64,000 nucleotides of DNA from Wuchereria bancrofti (taxonomy: Eukaryota > Nematoda > Chromadorea > Rhabditida > Onchocercidae). The notes under the pieces were generated by a model. The model made no database searches. It was not told the DNA's origin and was given only the letters and a program-made list of their open reading frames with translations. Of this stretch, positions 37,601 to 49,549 are shown piece after piece (positions within the stretch are counted from its first letter, which is position 1; each line of letters opens with the position of its first letter). The stretch is taken from positions 6,200,495 through 6,264,494 of the forward strand of contig SSBO01000003.1 in NCBI GenBank assembly GCA_005281725.1. Direction: 5' to 3'. The position numbers and the translations under genes are program-made.

Positions 37601-40600
37601 GAGTCTTTTGATGTTGGTGAAGAAACAACAGTCGATGATACTATAGTAAAAGATTCTGTGGTTGAATGCCAAAAAATGGCATCTTTGTTTCTCAGTGGAT
37701 TCCTAGCTAAGTAAGTTTGTTATTTTTGTTCAACCGATGGTTTTTGACTGACAAATTTCTCGAAACTTCAGTTTTTGAATCTGCTAGGGGACTTCATGAA
37801 TTAATGTTACATTAATTTCTCCTTTTTGGGTAAATGAATTTTGAACTTAAGTACATAGATTTTTTGATTTTTTTGTGGTTCACTGTACCTCACTGTTGTT
37901 TCGGATTCAGGTGTACAGCCAAGTCGGAAGAAGATTATCGACGCCTTTTTGACCAGTTTGTTCATGATTTGCTCACTGCTTTGTACAAACCTGAATGGCC
38001 TGCTGCTGAAATGCTTCTGACATTATTGGGCAATGTCCTGGTTACTTTCTATCGTTCGAAAAATGTTGACATGTCACTGAGAATTGCCAGGTATCTTTAA
38101 TACTACCTTTAATTTATAACAAAACAAATACTTTATAATCATATGAACCGTAAAAGTATGATGCATGATACGGATATTTAAAATTCCTTGGTAAGAGTAA
38201 AATTTTCGGAGCATTGTAATTTGCACGCATACTTCTGTTTTATATTTTCAAATTCCTTTTGTTTATTTGCATTTTACTTTATAGTCTGGATTATTTGGGT
38301 ACAGTAACTGCTTCATTACGTAAAGATATGCAGCAAACTATATCAGATGATATCCGGCTCGATGTAGTTGTTAAAACACTACTATACGAAGAGCTTGAGG
38401 AAGAGGAACAGACGGGCGATATAGATACTATCGATATCAGTCATGTTAGTTTTTCCTATTACAGGTGCAAGTTATTTCTGCCAGTCTTACTGGAACTATT
38501 TAGTTCAGTGGGTTCCCGATACCAAGGTTTAGTCGATTTCTTCAATTTACCGATTTTGAGTTAGCACTGGTTTTGACTTTTTGCTTTCATCTGACCATCA
38601 GACGTATTTTTCTTGAAACTTTTGAAATATGTGTATCATCCTGCCCATACATTTACCAACTATTGTCACTCTCATATAGGATATCGAGATGTACTTCCGT
38701 ATTTCTCTCTATTTTATGTTTAACATAGAGAAAGTGAAATTTGAAGAATTCACTTGTAACAATTTCATTTTTCAAACTCTTGTTATTCTTAATGTCGTAT
38801 TTGAGTTCCAATTATTTGCAAATTGTATCTGACTTCAATGAAACTAATTTTAAATTTTTACCAAATTTTTTTGGAGAAATTTCATTTTAAATGTTCTGTT
38901 TTGCAGATGTCATCAGCAGATAAGATGAAGAAGGTTCAACGAGCCTTGATTGATTATCTTGTTGAAAGAAGAGGTGACGCTGATGTTTCCATCGAGGTAT
39001 TTGGTTTTTTTTTTCTTTGCATACTCCGTGTTTTTGTCAAGTAATTCTCGCTTGATAGTTTATGTTGTGCAATAACGCAAAAATTTTTCTTGTTTCTGTG
39101 ATTAATCTTTATTGTCAGATTTCTAAATGCGCCAAAAATTTTGATTTGAAATTTCTAGTACGCGGTAATGTTTTATGTGGGTATTTGGTACAAGGAACTA
39201 TATGAAGAAGCAGAATCAGCAAAGCAGAAGCTGAAGCAGATTATGAATAGTTGCGAAATTAGTGACAAAGAGAAGCGAAAATTTGAAAAGAAATCTGCCA
39301 GGGTAGCATATCTTGGATTTCGAGTCATTTTAATAATTTGTATTTATTATCGATGTTTTATTTAATTTTTAACTTTACCATCCAAATGTATGATGCATTT
39401 GTTAGATTTATTTTATACTGTTAATAATTATCAATCGGATAGGAGCACAAATCATGATTAACACTTCTGATAGGCAACACTGTTAAGCAGAAAATAATCT
39501 TGAGGAATTGAATTGGACTTTAATATTTTTTTAAAGGAGAAAATATAAACTCCAAGGAACTTTTTCATACTATTTGCAAACGAATTCAGGTCTTGGAACG
39601 ATGTCAACTAATGAAGATATTTCTCATCAAAACTGCTGACAAAAAGCATATCAGAAAACGTGCCGAACAAATCGCGTATGTTTTGTAAACGAATTGTTTA
39701 CAAAAACCATACAATGATTATATATTGATTTGAATTGATCTCATAATCTCAAAATCTCATAATTTAAAGCGTGAAATTACAACTAGCAAAAGTATGCTAG
39801 GTCGTAATTTATTTAAAAATTCTTCTTTTCCATTATGATTACTCCTTCAGTTTCCTACAATCTTACCTAAGTAATAGATTCTATTTCTACTTTTTTTTTG
39901 CTCATTTTTGATAGTCAAACTTTATTCTGTCATTATCTAATTTTACTAGAAGGAGGTTGATGGGAAGGAAAAAATTTTTTATTGCCATTGAAATTTTTTC
40001 GGTTAGAGCTTTTCGCATTGTTATGTACTTCCAAATCACATGTTTAATTTTCTGTCGCTTTCACATGCGCCTGTAAAAAATAAGCGTAACAATTTTTTCA
40101 GACGAACTGGCAGCATTCTGATGGATAGTGACGCATCATGGCTTGTAAGGTTCTTGGCTTCAAGTCGAGAATTTAGCCAGTCATTTTCGACATACCTCAA
40201 TCATGTTAGTATATTTTGAAAAAACTTATGCTTATTAACAATAAAGATTACTAAAGTTCTTATAATGATTTGAAAGTTTCAGATTTTGTATGGCATACAT
40301 GCGGAACAGGCAGTAGGTTTGAGGACCAAGGCAATGCGGTGCTTAACCTTGATCATTGAAGCAGATCATGCAGTTTTAAAAATTGTAGGTCTTTTTTATT
40401 GTATAAAATATCGAAACTTTCCTGACAGAAAAAGGAAGCTTCTATTTGCAAAGTTTTGCAGCTTTGACAGTTCCACATAAATTTCAAAGATCGTGATTTA
40501 GTGTAAGCATAAATCCATTTGAAAAATAATTCATATACCTTTCCAGCCTGAGGTACGAAAAGCAGTTCAGGCAAGGATGATGGATCCGAATGCAGCAGTT

Positions 40601-43600
40601 CGTGAAGCGACAATCGAACTCATTGGGAAGTACTTGATTGCAAAACCTGAATATGTCCCGCAATACTACCCATTATTAATTGAACGTATAAAGGTTACTA
40701 ATTCAAACGAAGTTTCAAATTTAAATGAAACTTAATATTCATTATCTATCTTCTGTTTGTTCATATCTGTTTGCAGAGTTAATTTATAGTTCAAGAACTG
40801 TCTTCTTATTTGTGTTCATTTTAGCTAAACTTAGTCTTTTTTTTTGAATTTTTTGACTCTTCTTTTCAATTTAGGATTCTGGTGTGGCAGTTCGGAAGCG
40901 TATAATACGCATACTGCGTGAAATTTGCGAGAAGCAGCCTGACTATGAAAAGGTGCCAGAAATGTTGGCTCGAATAGTGCGTCGTATATCAGATGAAGAA
41001 GGAGTAAAGAAGCTAACCATTGATACAATGCAGACTTTATTGTTTCAACCTACTCGTGAACGTGATTCTATTCAACTAATCAATAAGTTATGAACCTATC
41101 TTCTGTTTATTATGAATATTTCAAATAGTTACTTTAGGACGAAAGCAAATAAAAGCATGGCAAAAGATAATTTTTTGTTTTTTTTTCTTCCTTTTTCTCG
41201 TTTGGATCACTTTTCATCGTTTTTAGGTGATGACTTTAACCGATATGGTCCAAATATGTGTCAAGGAAAATACATTGGACTTTTTCGAACAACTATTAAA
41301 CAGTTTACTTAAAAGCAGTGATCGAACATTGCTATTTGCTTCACGACAAATTGTGGATACATTAGTAGACAATGTCCTTACGTTAGATTCTAAAATGGCT
41401 TCAGGTGATTCAGTTTTTTGGTTGTACAGTTTTATTTTGAAAAAGAATATTTATATTAGCTTGTGTTTTAATTGCGTTGTGTTTATGCATTTCTTTTTAA
41501 ATTTCTCGGTTAGTAATCTTCAAAAGACTTTTATTTTCATATGATTTGAGGTGGTGGTGAAGTAATAAATAGTTCCGAAGAAAGCACTTCTATGAATGCA
41601 GCGGCAGCTCATAAGGAACATCAAGAACGAATGCTGGCATGTCTATCCACTCTATCACTATTCAGCAAAGCGAAACCAGATTTGATGGTCAAACATGCCG
41701 AAACATTACAGCCATATCTGTCAATGAATATGAACGGACCAGCAGAGCAACAAGTCATGAATCAGGTTTACAGATTTCTCGAAATAACTATTTAAAGCGA
41801 TTTGAAAATTCGGAAACTCAATTTTTCAAGAAATCCTCAGGAACTCCGGATAATTTTTAGTCAAATTCTAATATTTTCAAAATTGTCCCTATTATGTTTA
41901 CAGTTATATATATATATATATTAAAGGTAATCAATATGCTGGAAAGAGTGGTTCCACTGATGGATCACCCATCAGAATCATTTCTCAAAACACTCGATGA
42001 AAGCTTATATCAGCTGGTCAAAGATGGTGGTATGCGTATCATTGCTTCGTCATTAGCATGTAATGCAGCTATATATAATAAGTGGAAAAAACGAACTCCT
42101 GCGATTATTGAGACATTTTTCAAGTATTTGAGTAAGTTTTGTGCTTTTCACAAAATTGTCATAAGGATCTTTTTTCAGTCTAAAAGAAAGGAAATGTTCT
42201 CAGTGATATTTTATGTTCCTGTTTAAAGTCATTATGTAGATTTTTTGCTAATAAAGTGATTTATGGTTGATGTGCATATTTGTACTGTTTATAGAATACT
42301 TGCATCAAATAAAAGAGGATGTATTGCGCAAACAAAGTTCTGGTATCCTACCAGTAAGGAAACCTATGGTGCTAAGGTATAATACTTGATAATAATTTTG
42401 TCATTTTATAACCTTACTAATTTATTTGTAAATACTATTGTTAGTTTTCTGATTATCTTCCCTTTAGTATAGTGATTTATTTATTTATAAGCTAATTTCT
42501 TTTCTTTATTTAATTCTTGATTTTGAATTTATTATTTTTTCAAGGTCATTGTTTTCGATCGGGTTGATGTCACGCTATTTCGATTTGGATGCAATATTGG
42601 AAAATGATGATGAAGCGAAGAAATTTCTAGATGCAAATGCTTTAACACTCTCGCCATCCTCTCCATTAACAGAAGTAAATGAGGAGCATGATGAGGAAGA
42701 GAAACAATGTGCAAAATCGAGTCCTTTTGTTGAAATGATTTTCCAAGTTTTGACAACGTTCTGTAAATATCGTGATGGTGATATTCGACTAAAGGCTTTG
42801 AATGCTATTGGTTAGTGTAATACTTCAATAAGACTTCTTTGCAGAATTTGTGTTTGATTAAGATGAAAAACCTTCTGTAAATTTCCTTCTTTTGTTTATA
42901 TTTATAGGAAATTTCACAGCAACTAATTCGGAATATTTAACACGAACGGAGCTACGAAATATGTATATGACATTATTGGGAACTGATGATAAAGAATATT
43001 TGGGTTTGAAAATACAAACTTTGAAGAATTTGGAACTATTTTTGAGTGCTGAAGAAACAAAAATGGTCAAAAATAACAGTGAATGTAAATTTTCTTATTT
43101 AAATTGAAAAAAAAAATTTAGACAAAAGTTGTATTTAAAATTCGTCCTGGATTGATAACGATTAAGTGACATGACAACATATATGCTATGAAATACTCAT
43201 GCTTACGGACCATTTGTTGAGGGGTTAAAACTTGGTATTTTAAAACTTCGAGAGTTGGGTTAAAATTTGAACTATTTTGGTAACTGATGTTCCAGGATTA
43301 GAAAATGCTTATAAATATTACTTGATTAGTTCTTGATCAGTTTTGCATATTCAAGTATTGTATTTTCCGTTTTCTTCACTAAAATATACGATTGTAGGGC
43401 ATATATCAAAAGAAGAACATGATTTGAAAGAAATGGAACTAGCAAATTCCGGATTAGCTTCAGCGATCATACAGCTCTACTGGAATGCAGTATTGAACTC
43501 ATACTACAATCCAGATGATGCTGTGCGAACTGCTGCCGTGCAGGTGATCATGAAATATACCATTTACGTGGTGCTTTCTGAGGCGCTGGTCTTGAGATTA

Positions 43601-46197
43601 ATTTTTGTATTTTGAAATAGTTTATCAGTATTAGGAATTGAAGTACACAGGATTCAAAATTTTTAGCCTTTTTTTATTCGAAAAATTCTATGTTTATATT
43701 TATTTGAAAAAATTCCGTGTTTTTATAAATTTTACATATTTTTTATTTAAAAAAAAATTCTATGTTTTATAAATATTAGTTGATGGAATTGATATCTCTA
43801 TAGTAAAAAATTTTTTTAGGTTGCAATTCTAACCCTAGGTCAGGGGTTGGTGACGCCAGGTTCATCAATTCCAACGTTGATCGCTATGTCCACTGATCGA
43901 AACACTCTTATTCGGAACAAAGTAGAAAATATGTTGAGGGATATCGACTCGAAATATGCTGGCATGGTTCCGGTTTGTGCTTTCATTACTATTTTTTCCT
44001 TCCTAAACTTTTATTAGCTATAATAATTCAACACGAATCACTAATATCTTTCTTCAAGTTTCGATAAAAAATCCTTATGGTAGTTATTGTATCCCTTTGC
44101 TTGATGAATGATTGTACTGAAAATTCTAACTAATATGGTTTCACCCAGATTTGAAAAAGTTTCAGAGTAAAGCAGTAGCAGGTATACGATGTTCATTTCG
44201 TTTGCATATGATCATAAAGAAGGACCCGGAATGTGTCCTTCGTGGTATTCGAGTCTGCGATCAAGCAGTAACTGCTGCAGGTAATTTTTATTGAAGGACC
44301 TTTGGTTTTTTTCCTCACGAACAAGGTATTTTCTCTTCCGTATTCCAGAAAAAATATGTTGTTTTTCTGACTCTCATTTCAGGTTCTGTTGACAACCCCA
44401 AATTGGTAAACGGATTACCGAAAATGACCAACGACGGGCAGGCATTGCTGAGTGGACTCTATCAAAATCTTCGTGGTAATCGACAACAACGAAGAAGCTT
44501 TTTATCTTCTATTCTTCGATTATTTTCTGAGGATTCTCGAGAGGTTTTCATCAGAGTTTTTTTTTTTTTTTAATTTAGATCTGCCAAATGTCTTTTCTTT
44601 TTTTACGTTTTTGATACATTACAGAAATTGACATTGGAGGAATGGTTATTCGTTGCTGATAATCTGGCAATGTTTCCATATCAGGTAATAGATGAGCCAT
44701 TATATGTAATCCGTCGAATAGAATCCATCGTTTCCATTAGTGGACAAAATATAATCAATAATTTTATGGGACAACTTCTTCCTCGACCAAGCAGTGTAGA
44801 AAATGACGATGAAGCTGAATATACACCTGAACTTATCTACAGTTAGTTTCAAGCTGATCTATTTATATGTTTTCACTGTTATCAATAATTATTATTTGTA
44901 CTAATATTATTGTTATGATATTACTCCATGATAATACTATTATCGTTGTTGCTGTCGTTATCATCATTTTTGTTATGCCATCAGTCAGAGTTTGTATTTC
45001 ATAGCTATTTTTCATAGCTACTTCTTAAACTTTTTGGAATGAGAGGGATCAAGAGGTCAGCATGGATCACGTCTTGTGATTTTTTGTAGACAGTTTTCGT
45101 GATTTGTAGACATTTTTATGTCGAACATAATTGAATCATATCTGCGCAACGCAGAAAAACGGTTTGACTGCCTTTAGAAAAATGTTGTTTCGCAATTATT
45201 ACTGAAAATAAGCAAAAAGTTACCGTGACTAAACAAAATAATAATGGTAATTAAGAAAATATCGAGGATTGGACTGGAAGTCCAGAATTTGATGGTTCAG
45301 TGTAATTATCCCTCACTTCTTTCGTCTGTACAAATTATGATTATAACTTTGAACTTTATATACATTCTTCATTATTACAGGACGATTTCCAGAAGATAAG
45401 AGCATGCTTCACGAATGTATGAAAAATAGTCAAGCATGCTTTATATTACTCTATCTGAAAAATTTTTTGATGAAACTTTATGGGTTCAGTGATGCGTAAG
45501 TAACTGCTATTATTGAATTTTTTCGCATATTCTCTTCTTCCCATGAAATTAGTAGTAATTGCTAATATATAGTTTCTCGTTTGATTGCTTTTTTTTTTTA
45601 AATTTTATTTCAATTTATTTTGCCATATGAACTATTCTTTTATAAATTTGGCGGATAATTAAAATGATGTACTGTTTTTATTTCTCTTTTCTATACGATT
45701 TTTTCAAATTTTTTTGCTTTTTTCAGAAAAGTACAAGAGTATAGTCCATCAGAAGCAGCCAAAGTTTATGAAAAAGCTGTTAGTAGTCGACGTAATATGT
45801 TGATGTTCAATCCGCATTCAGCGCTTCAAGAACTTCGTCCAGAAACAGCTCAGAAACGTGATACGGTTAATGGTCATATCGAAATGGCTAATCAAATTGT
45901 AGCTGTAAGTTCTTTTATAGCGATTTTTTTTTTAAACTTAAAATCGCAGAAATTTGGAATCTTTTCTTTTAAAAAGAAAAAAAATTTTGCATTTTTCAGT
46001 TCCGTAACATGTTGCTTTCGTTGGATCGTGATAATGGTGATGAGCATGATGGAACAGATGGTACGGGATTTATGGAAACAGCTATATCAAAAGACACTAA
46101 TAGTACTATAATGGAAGATGAGGATCAAGATACGCATATGGCTGATAGTATTTCCGATACTACCAATCTTAATGAAGTTGATGCTAGATCTGCCTGA
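28621..46197 (+). CDS. scc-2: Cohesin loading factor SCC-2/NIPBL (PQN-85-like)
   Basis: Forty-seven exons, about 2180 residues: 28621-28644, 29023-29157, 29384-29521, 30136-30213, 30554-30661, 30775-30954, 31335-31488, 31945-32095, 32462-32552, 32822-32917, 33043-33294, 33663-33764, 33992-34049, 34125-34292, 34423-34527, 34776-34871, 35147-35250, 35372-35476, 35750-35869, 36095-36212, 36299-36399, 36817-36978, 37062-37190, 37577-37710, 37911-38090, 38285-38444, 38907-38996, 39159-39302, 39590-39675, 40102-40204, 40283-40384, 40547-40693, 40875-41086, 41227-41404, 41551-41765, 41927-42131, 42295-42376, 42545-42810, 42908-43084, 43398-43543, 43820-43972, 44166-44280, 44383-44543, 44625-44841, 45381-45495, 45727-45904, 46000-46197. 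SCC-2 with MAU2/SCC-4 loads cohesin on chromatin. Residues 20-265 are Gln-rich then Glu/Arg-rich. IPIHLAGVVNHLPFPS follows and resembles the MAU2-binding N terminus of human NIPBL. HEAT repeats fill the rest (FVDNVGELQMQSIKLLSAIF, YKPEWPAAEMLL, VRKRIIRILREICEKQP, VPLMDHPSESFL). Exon 24 may begin at 37542. The junction after 41086 is anomalous. Confidence 0.94.
31441..31650. repeat. Duplicated exon-7 end of SCC-2 (copies 106 bp apart)
   Basis: Copy A (about 31443-31530) covers the end of SCC-2 exon 7 and its donor. Copy B (about 31560-31640) lies wholly in the following intron. Shared blocks are CCCATTCCCATACATCTGGC (31467 and 31573) and CATACACTTRCCAWATGTATG. Copy B has lost the two-base donor-side insert (GGTTGT against GAT), so it no longer splices in the same way. 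It appears to be a decaying duplicate of coding sequence. Confidence 0.8.
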
Positions 46198-49100
46198 AGA
46201 AGTTCTTCAATTATACATTCATTCAGTCTCTTCGATTGGCGAGAAGTTTGCGAATTTTCGTCCATTATTATTTGCCTAAATCATGTTTATTATTTGATAG
46301 TTTTTTTTTTCTTTAAAATTATTCTCAGGAAGTATAGCGTGTACTTATCCACAAATTTTTATTTTTCGAAAATTCTTTTAAAGCAATCTGCTAACTTCAT
46401 TTTTTCTTTAAAATTCCCTTATTGAATTTTGTTATTATTTGCCTGTTGTCTACATAAGATTGTGATTCATAATTCTTGAGGTTCATCTTTTCCCTAGTTT
46501 TATTGAGAAGTTAATATGGTCATTGGAATTATCTGAATTATCTAAGGCATTGTATATGAGATGCAATCATATATTTAAGGCTTTCAAAGTCTTTAATTGA
46601 ACTAATTTAATGGATTTTTAAGGTTATAGGGAATAAAAATTTAAGTTTTTAAAATTAGATATTGAGAATTTTACGTGCTTCAACTCAGCAGGAGAATAAG
46701 ATAAAAGGAGCTTTTGAGATGTATTTAACTACGGACAGACCAAAACTAATACCTTGAGACTTGTAAAATATTTGAGTGTCGTTTTTTTTTTTTGAATCGG
46801 GCATCTTAAAGTAACAGATAAGAATTCAAATGTCGTAATTGTGCACGTACCACTAGGCGAATTGTTTCCCCATATAAAACATAAATCTGAAATGGCAGAA
46901 AAATAGAAACTGCAGAATAGGTAATAAAGCATTTATCAAAGAAAAATAGAAGTGGCGCGGAACTGTAATTTATTGATCAAGATATATCGATGGCTGCTGC
47001 ATTTTACATGATTTTTGACAACTAGGATGTTGCTCTGATATTGTGACGATAATAAACATGTATAAACTATGAACCGTTTGCATCTTCCACAATATTGAAA
47101 ATTTCCGTAGATCACTATTTTTTAGATTCCGTTAAATCAGTGTATTTTAGATACTCATTTATGTTTATTCAAAAGATTTCTTAACTCCGTCTTTCCTTGT
47201 TTTATTTTTTGATGCCCGGTCGCTATTATCATTACTAAAATTTTTTTTCAACTCCCTCACTCTATCGTGTAATTCTCCCCTAATGTCCCACTTTTTAAAT
47301 CTAAAAAGATTTCACATATCCTCATTTGGCATAAAAAACGAATCGATGAGATTAAACTTGCATCTTATGCACTTTGATGCACATATTGTCGTTTCATGAA
47401 TCGGGCATTCCCCATTGTTTTAAATCATGCTGTGCTTAAACTGTTATTATTATTATTGTTACTGTAGAACAGCTCTCCCTCACAACAAATTTTTAGAAAC
47501 ATTTTGTCTTTTATTTATGTTCTAAAATTCCTTCTCTGTGTAAAGTGACAATCATTGTGAATGATAAAATTTGACATAATTATGAAATTATTGCTAGTTC
47601 CTTCTTTTTTTCATAGGTAAAACTAACCAAATGATGGTGGTCTGGAAAAATCGAGGACGTGGAATTAAGATATATAAATTTTTAATGTTCAAGTACAAGA
47701 TTGCGCGAATACCAAGTATATTCATGATAAATAATTGTGGAAAACATAAAATCAACAAAAAAGAAAAATCAACTCATAACACCTATTACGTTATGTGATA
47801 AAACAAGCTTAATATGACCAAAGTTACAGTACTAAATAATCAAGTATTGGGTTCCAGTCTTACAGAAATTACCAACATTATTATTATAAACACCTAGAAG
47901 TGTAATTAGTTGATGTGAGGTGTGTGACAGGTCCCTTCATTCTCTAAGTATTCGATATGAACCACTTTTTAAAAACTTTTTAAACGAGAAAGATTTGGTT
48001 TTCTTATGCTCCTTTCTTCCCACTGATTACTTCCACTGACATCTTAAGCCTTATCAATTTTACACTTTAAAAAAAAATTTGCTTTTTCAATTGACGCAGA
48101 TGTTTCGTAAAGATTAAGACCGATAATATAGCTGTTTACAACTTTAATTTTATCAAACTGACTTCTCTGCCTCTCTCTGTTTCTTTTTTCTTTCTTTCAA
48201 TCCATTTTGCACTGAAGAATTTGATAGGGAAAAGGATTTTTGAGCAATTTAATGAAAAATTGTAATTGAGCAAAAGTTTGAAGAAAAAATGTTGAAAACC
48301 AATGAGATTAACGGAAATGGAAGGGGAATCCAGTGTACTCACATGCGAATACGAATTGAATTGGGTTAAATTCCTAAACCCAATTCAAGAATCTTTTCCT
48401 CAAAATGGTCTTTCTAATACGTTGATGAAAACAAACACTCTTTGTAGAAATATTAAAATTTAAATCGGCATTTCGTTACTTTTTACCATTCATTTCACTG
48501 CTAATAAATGAAATTATCACCTTTTACTTGCAAATTAGCTTTCGTTTGAAACTGGTACTGATTTCAGCCGGTTAATTCCTGCCACGAGTTCTCAGGGATA
48601 ACCTTTTCCATCAGTACTTACTTTTCTTCCCTAATCTACTCCAAACTTCACTCTCGACATAAGAGTGCGAAAATTTAGGATTACCATGTCTCAAATAATT
48701 GGCAAACCAGACCGCTAACAGTTCCATATCGGTGTCCGAATCAGTTTGGTGATCAATTAACTGATCCGATCGCATTGACTCCAGCTATTTCGAAGTTCTA
48801 TTCAAAGTTCATGCTTTTAAAATGCATTTAATTTATTATAGAACAACTTTGAACAGAAATGAAAAAATTGAAATGATAATCATAATTGCATCGTGAGAGG
48901 AGGTATGGAAAACACGTCGTTTTTGTTCTGAATTATATTATTAACTAAATTATTTAGAAAGTAACCCAGAGAAGTTATACGGTGCAGTCCGAACGCTTTT
49001 AAATTTTAAAAGTATACAGTGATACCGTTGGGAGATTTATGATTCCAATTAGGCATCAGTATCTTGGAATGCAGCAAATAATGATAAAATGAGAAGAGCA

Positions 49101-49549
49101 GTAGAGAGCAAAGGTCACTAAAACAAAACATGGGTCATGAAAAATGGATGGAATAAATTAATGAATTGATGTTTCTGCATAAAAAATGCATAAATGAGCA
49201 AATGTAATTAATATTAGAACGATTGAAATGGAGGATAAAGAAATAGTCATAAGTGAGCTATAAATGGCTATATTTTAAATGAAGAAAATAGGACGAAAAA
49301 GGAGATAATAGAAGATGAAAGAGTCAGGTAAATTTCGCTAGGTGATTTAGAAGACCTTTTAGTTTTTAAAGCATGAATTAGCTTGATGATGATCAAGAAA
49401 AGTTTTAACTTGCAAGTTCCCAGCGTTTAATTTAAATATAATAAGGTTTTTCTGTCTGGTCTAATTAATCGTAACAAGAGCATGAGCTACCCGTGCATAC
49501 TTTAAGCCTAATGCATGCATGGCAGTAATCCTTAACAAAGATCGTCGTA
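46198..49549. other. Region between the convergent SCC-2 and collagen genes
   Basis: 3.35 kb without a recognisable exon. It must hold both 3' UTRs. AATAAA at 46632-46637 is a possible SCC-2 polyadenylation signal, about 435 bases past its stop. Otherwise only AT-rich DNA and short frames are seen. Confidence 0.5.
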
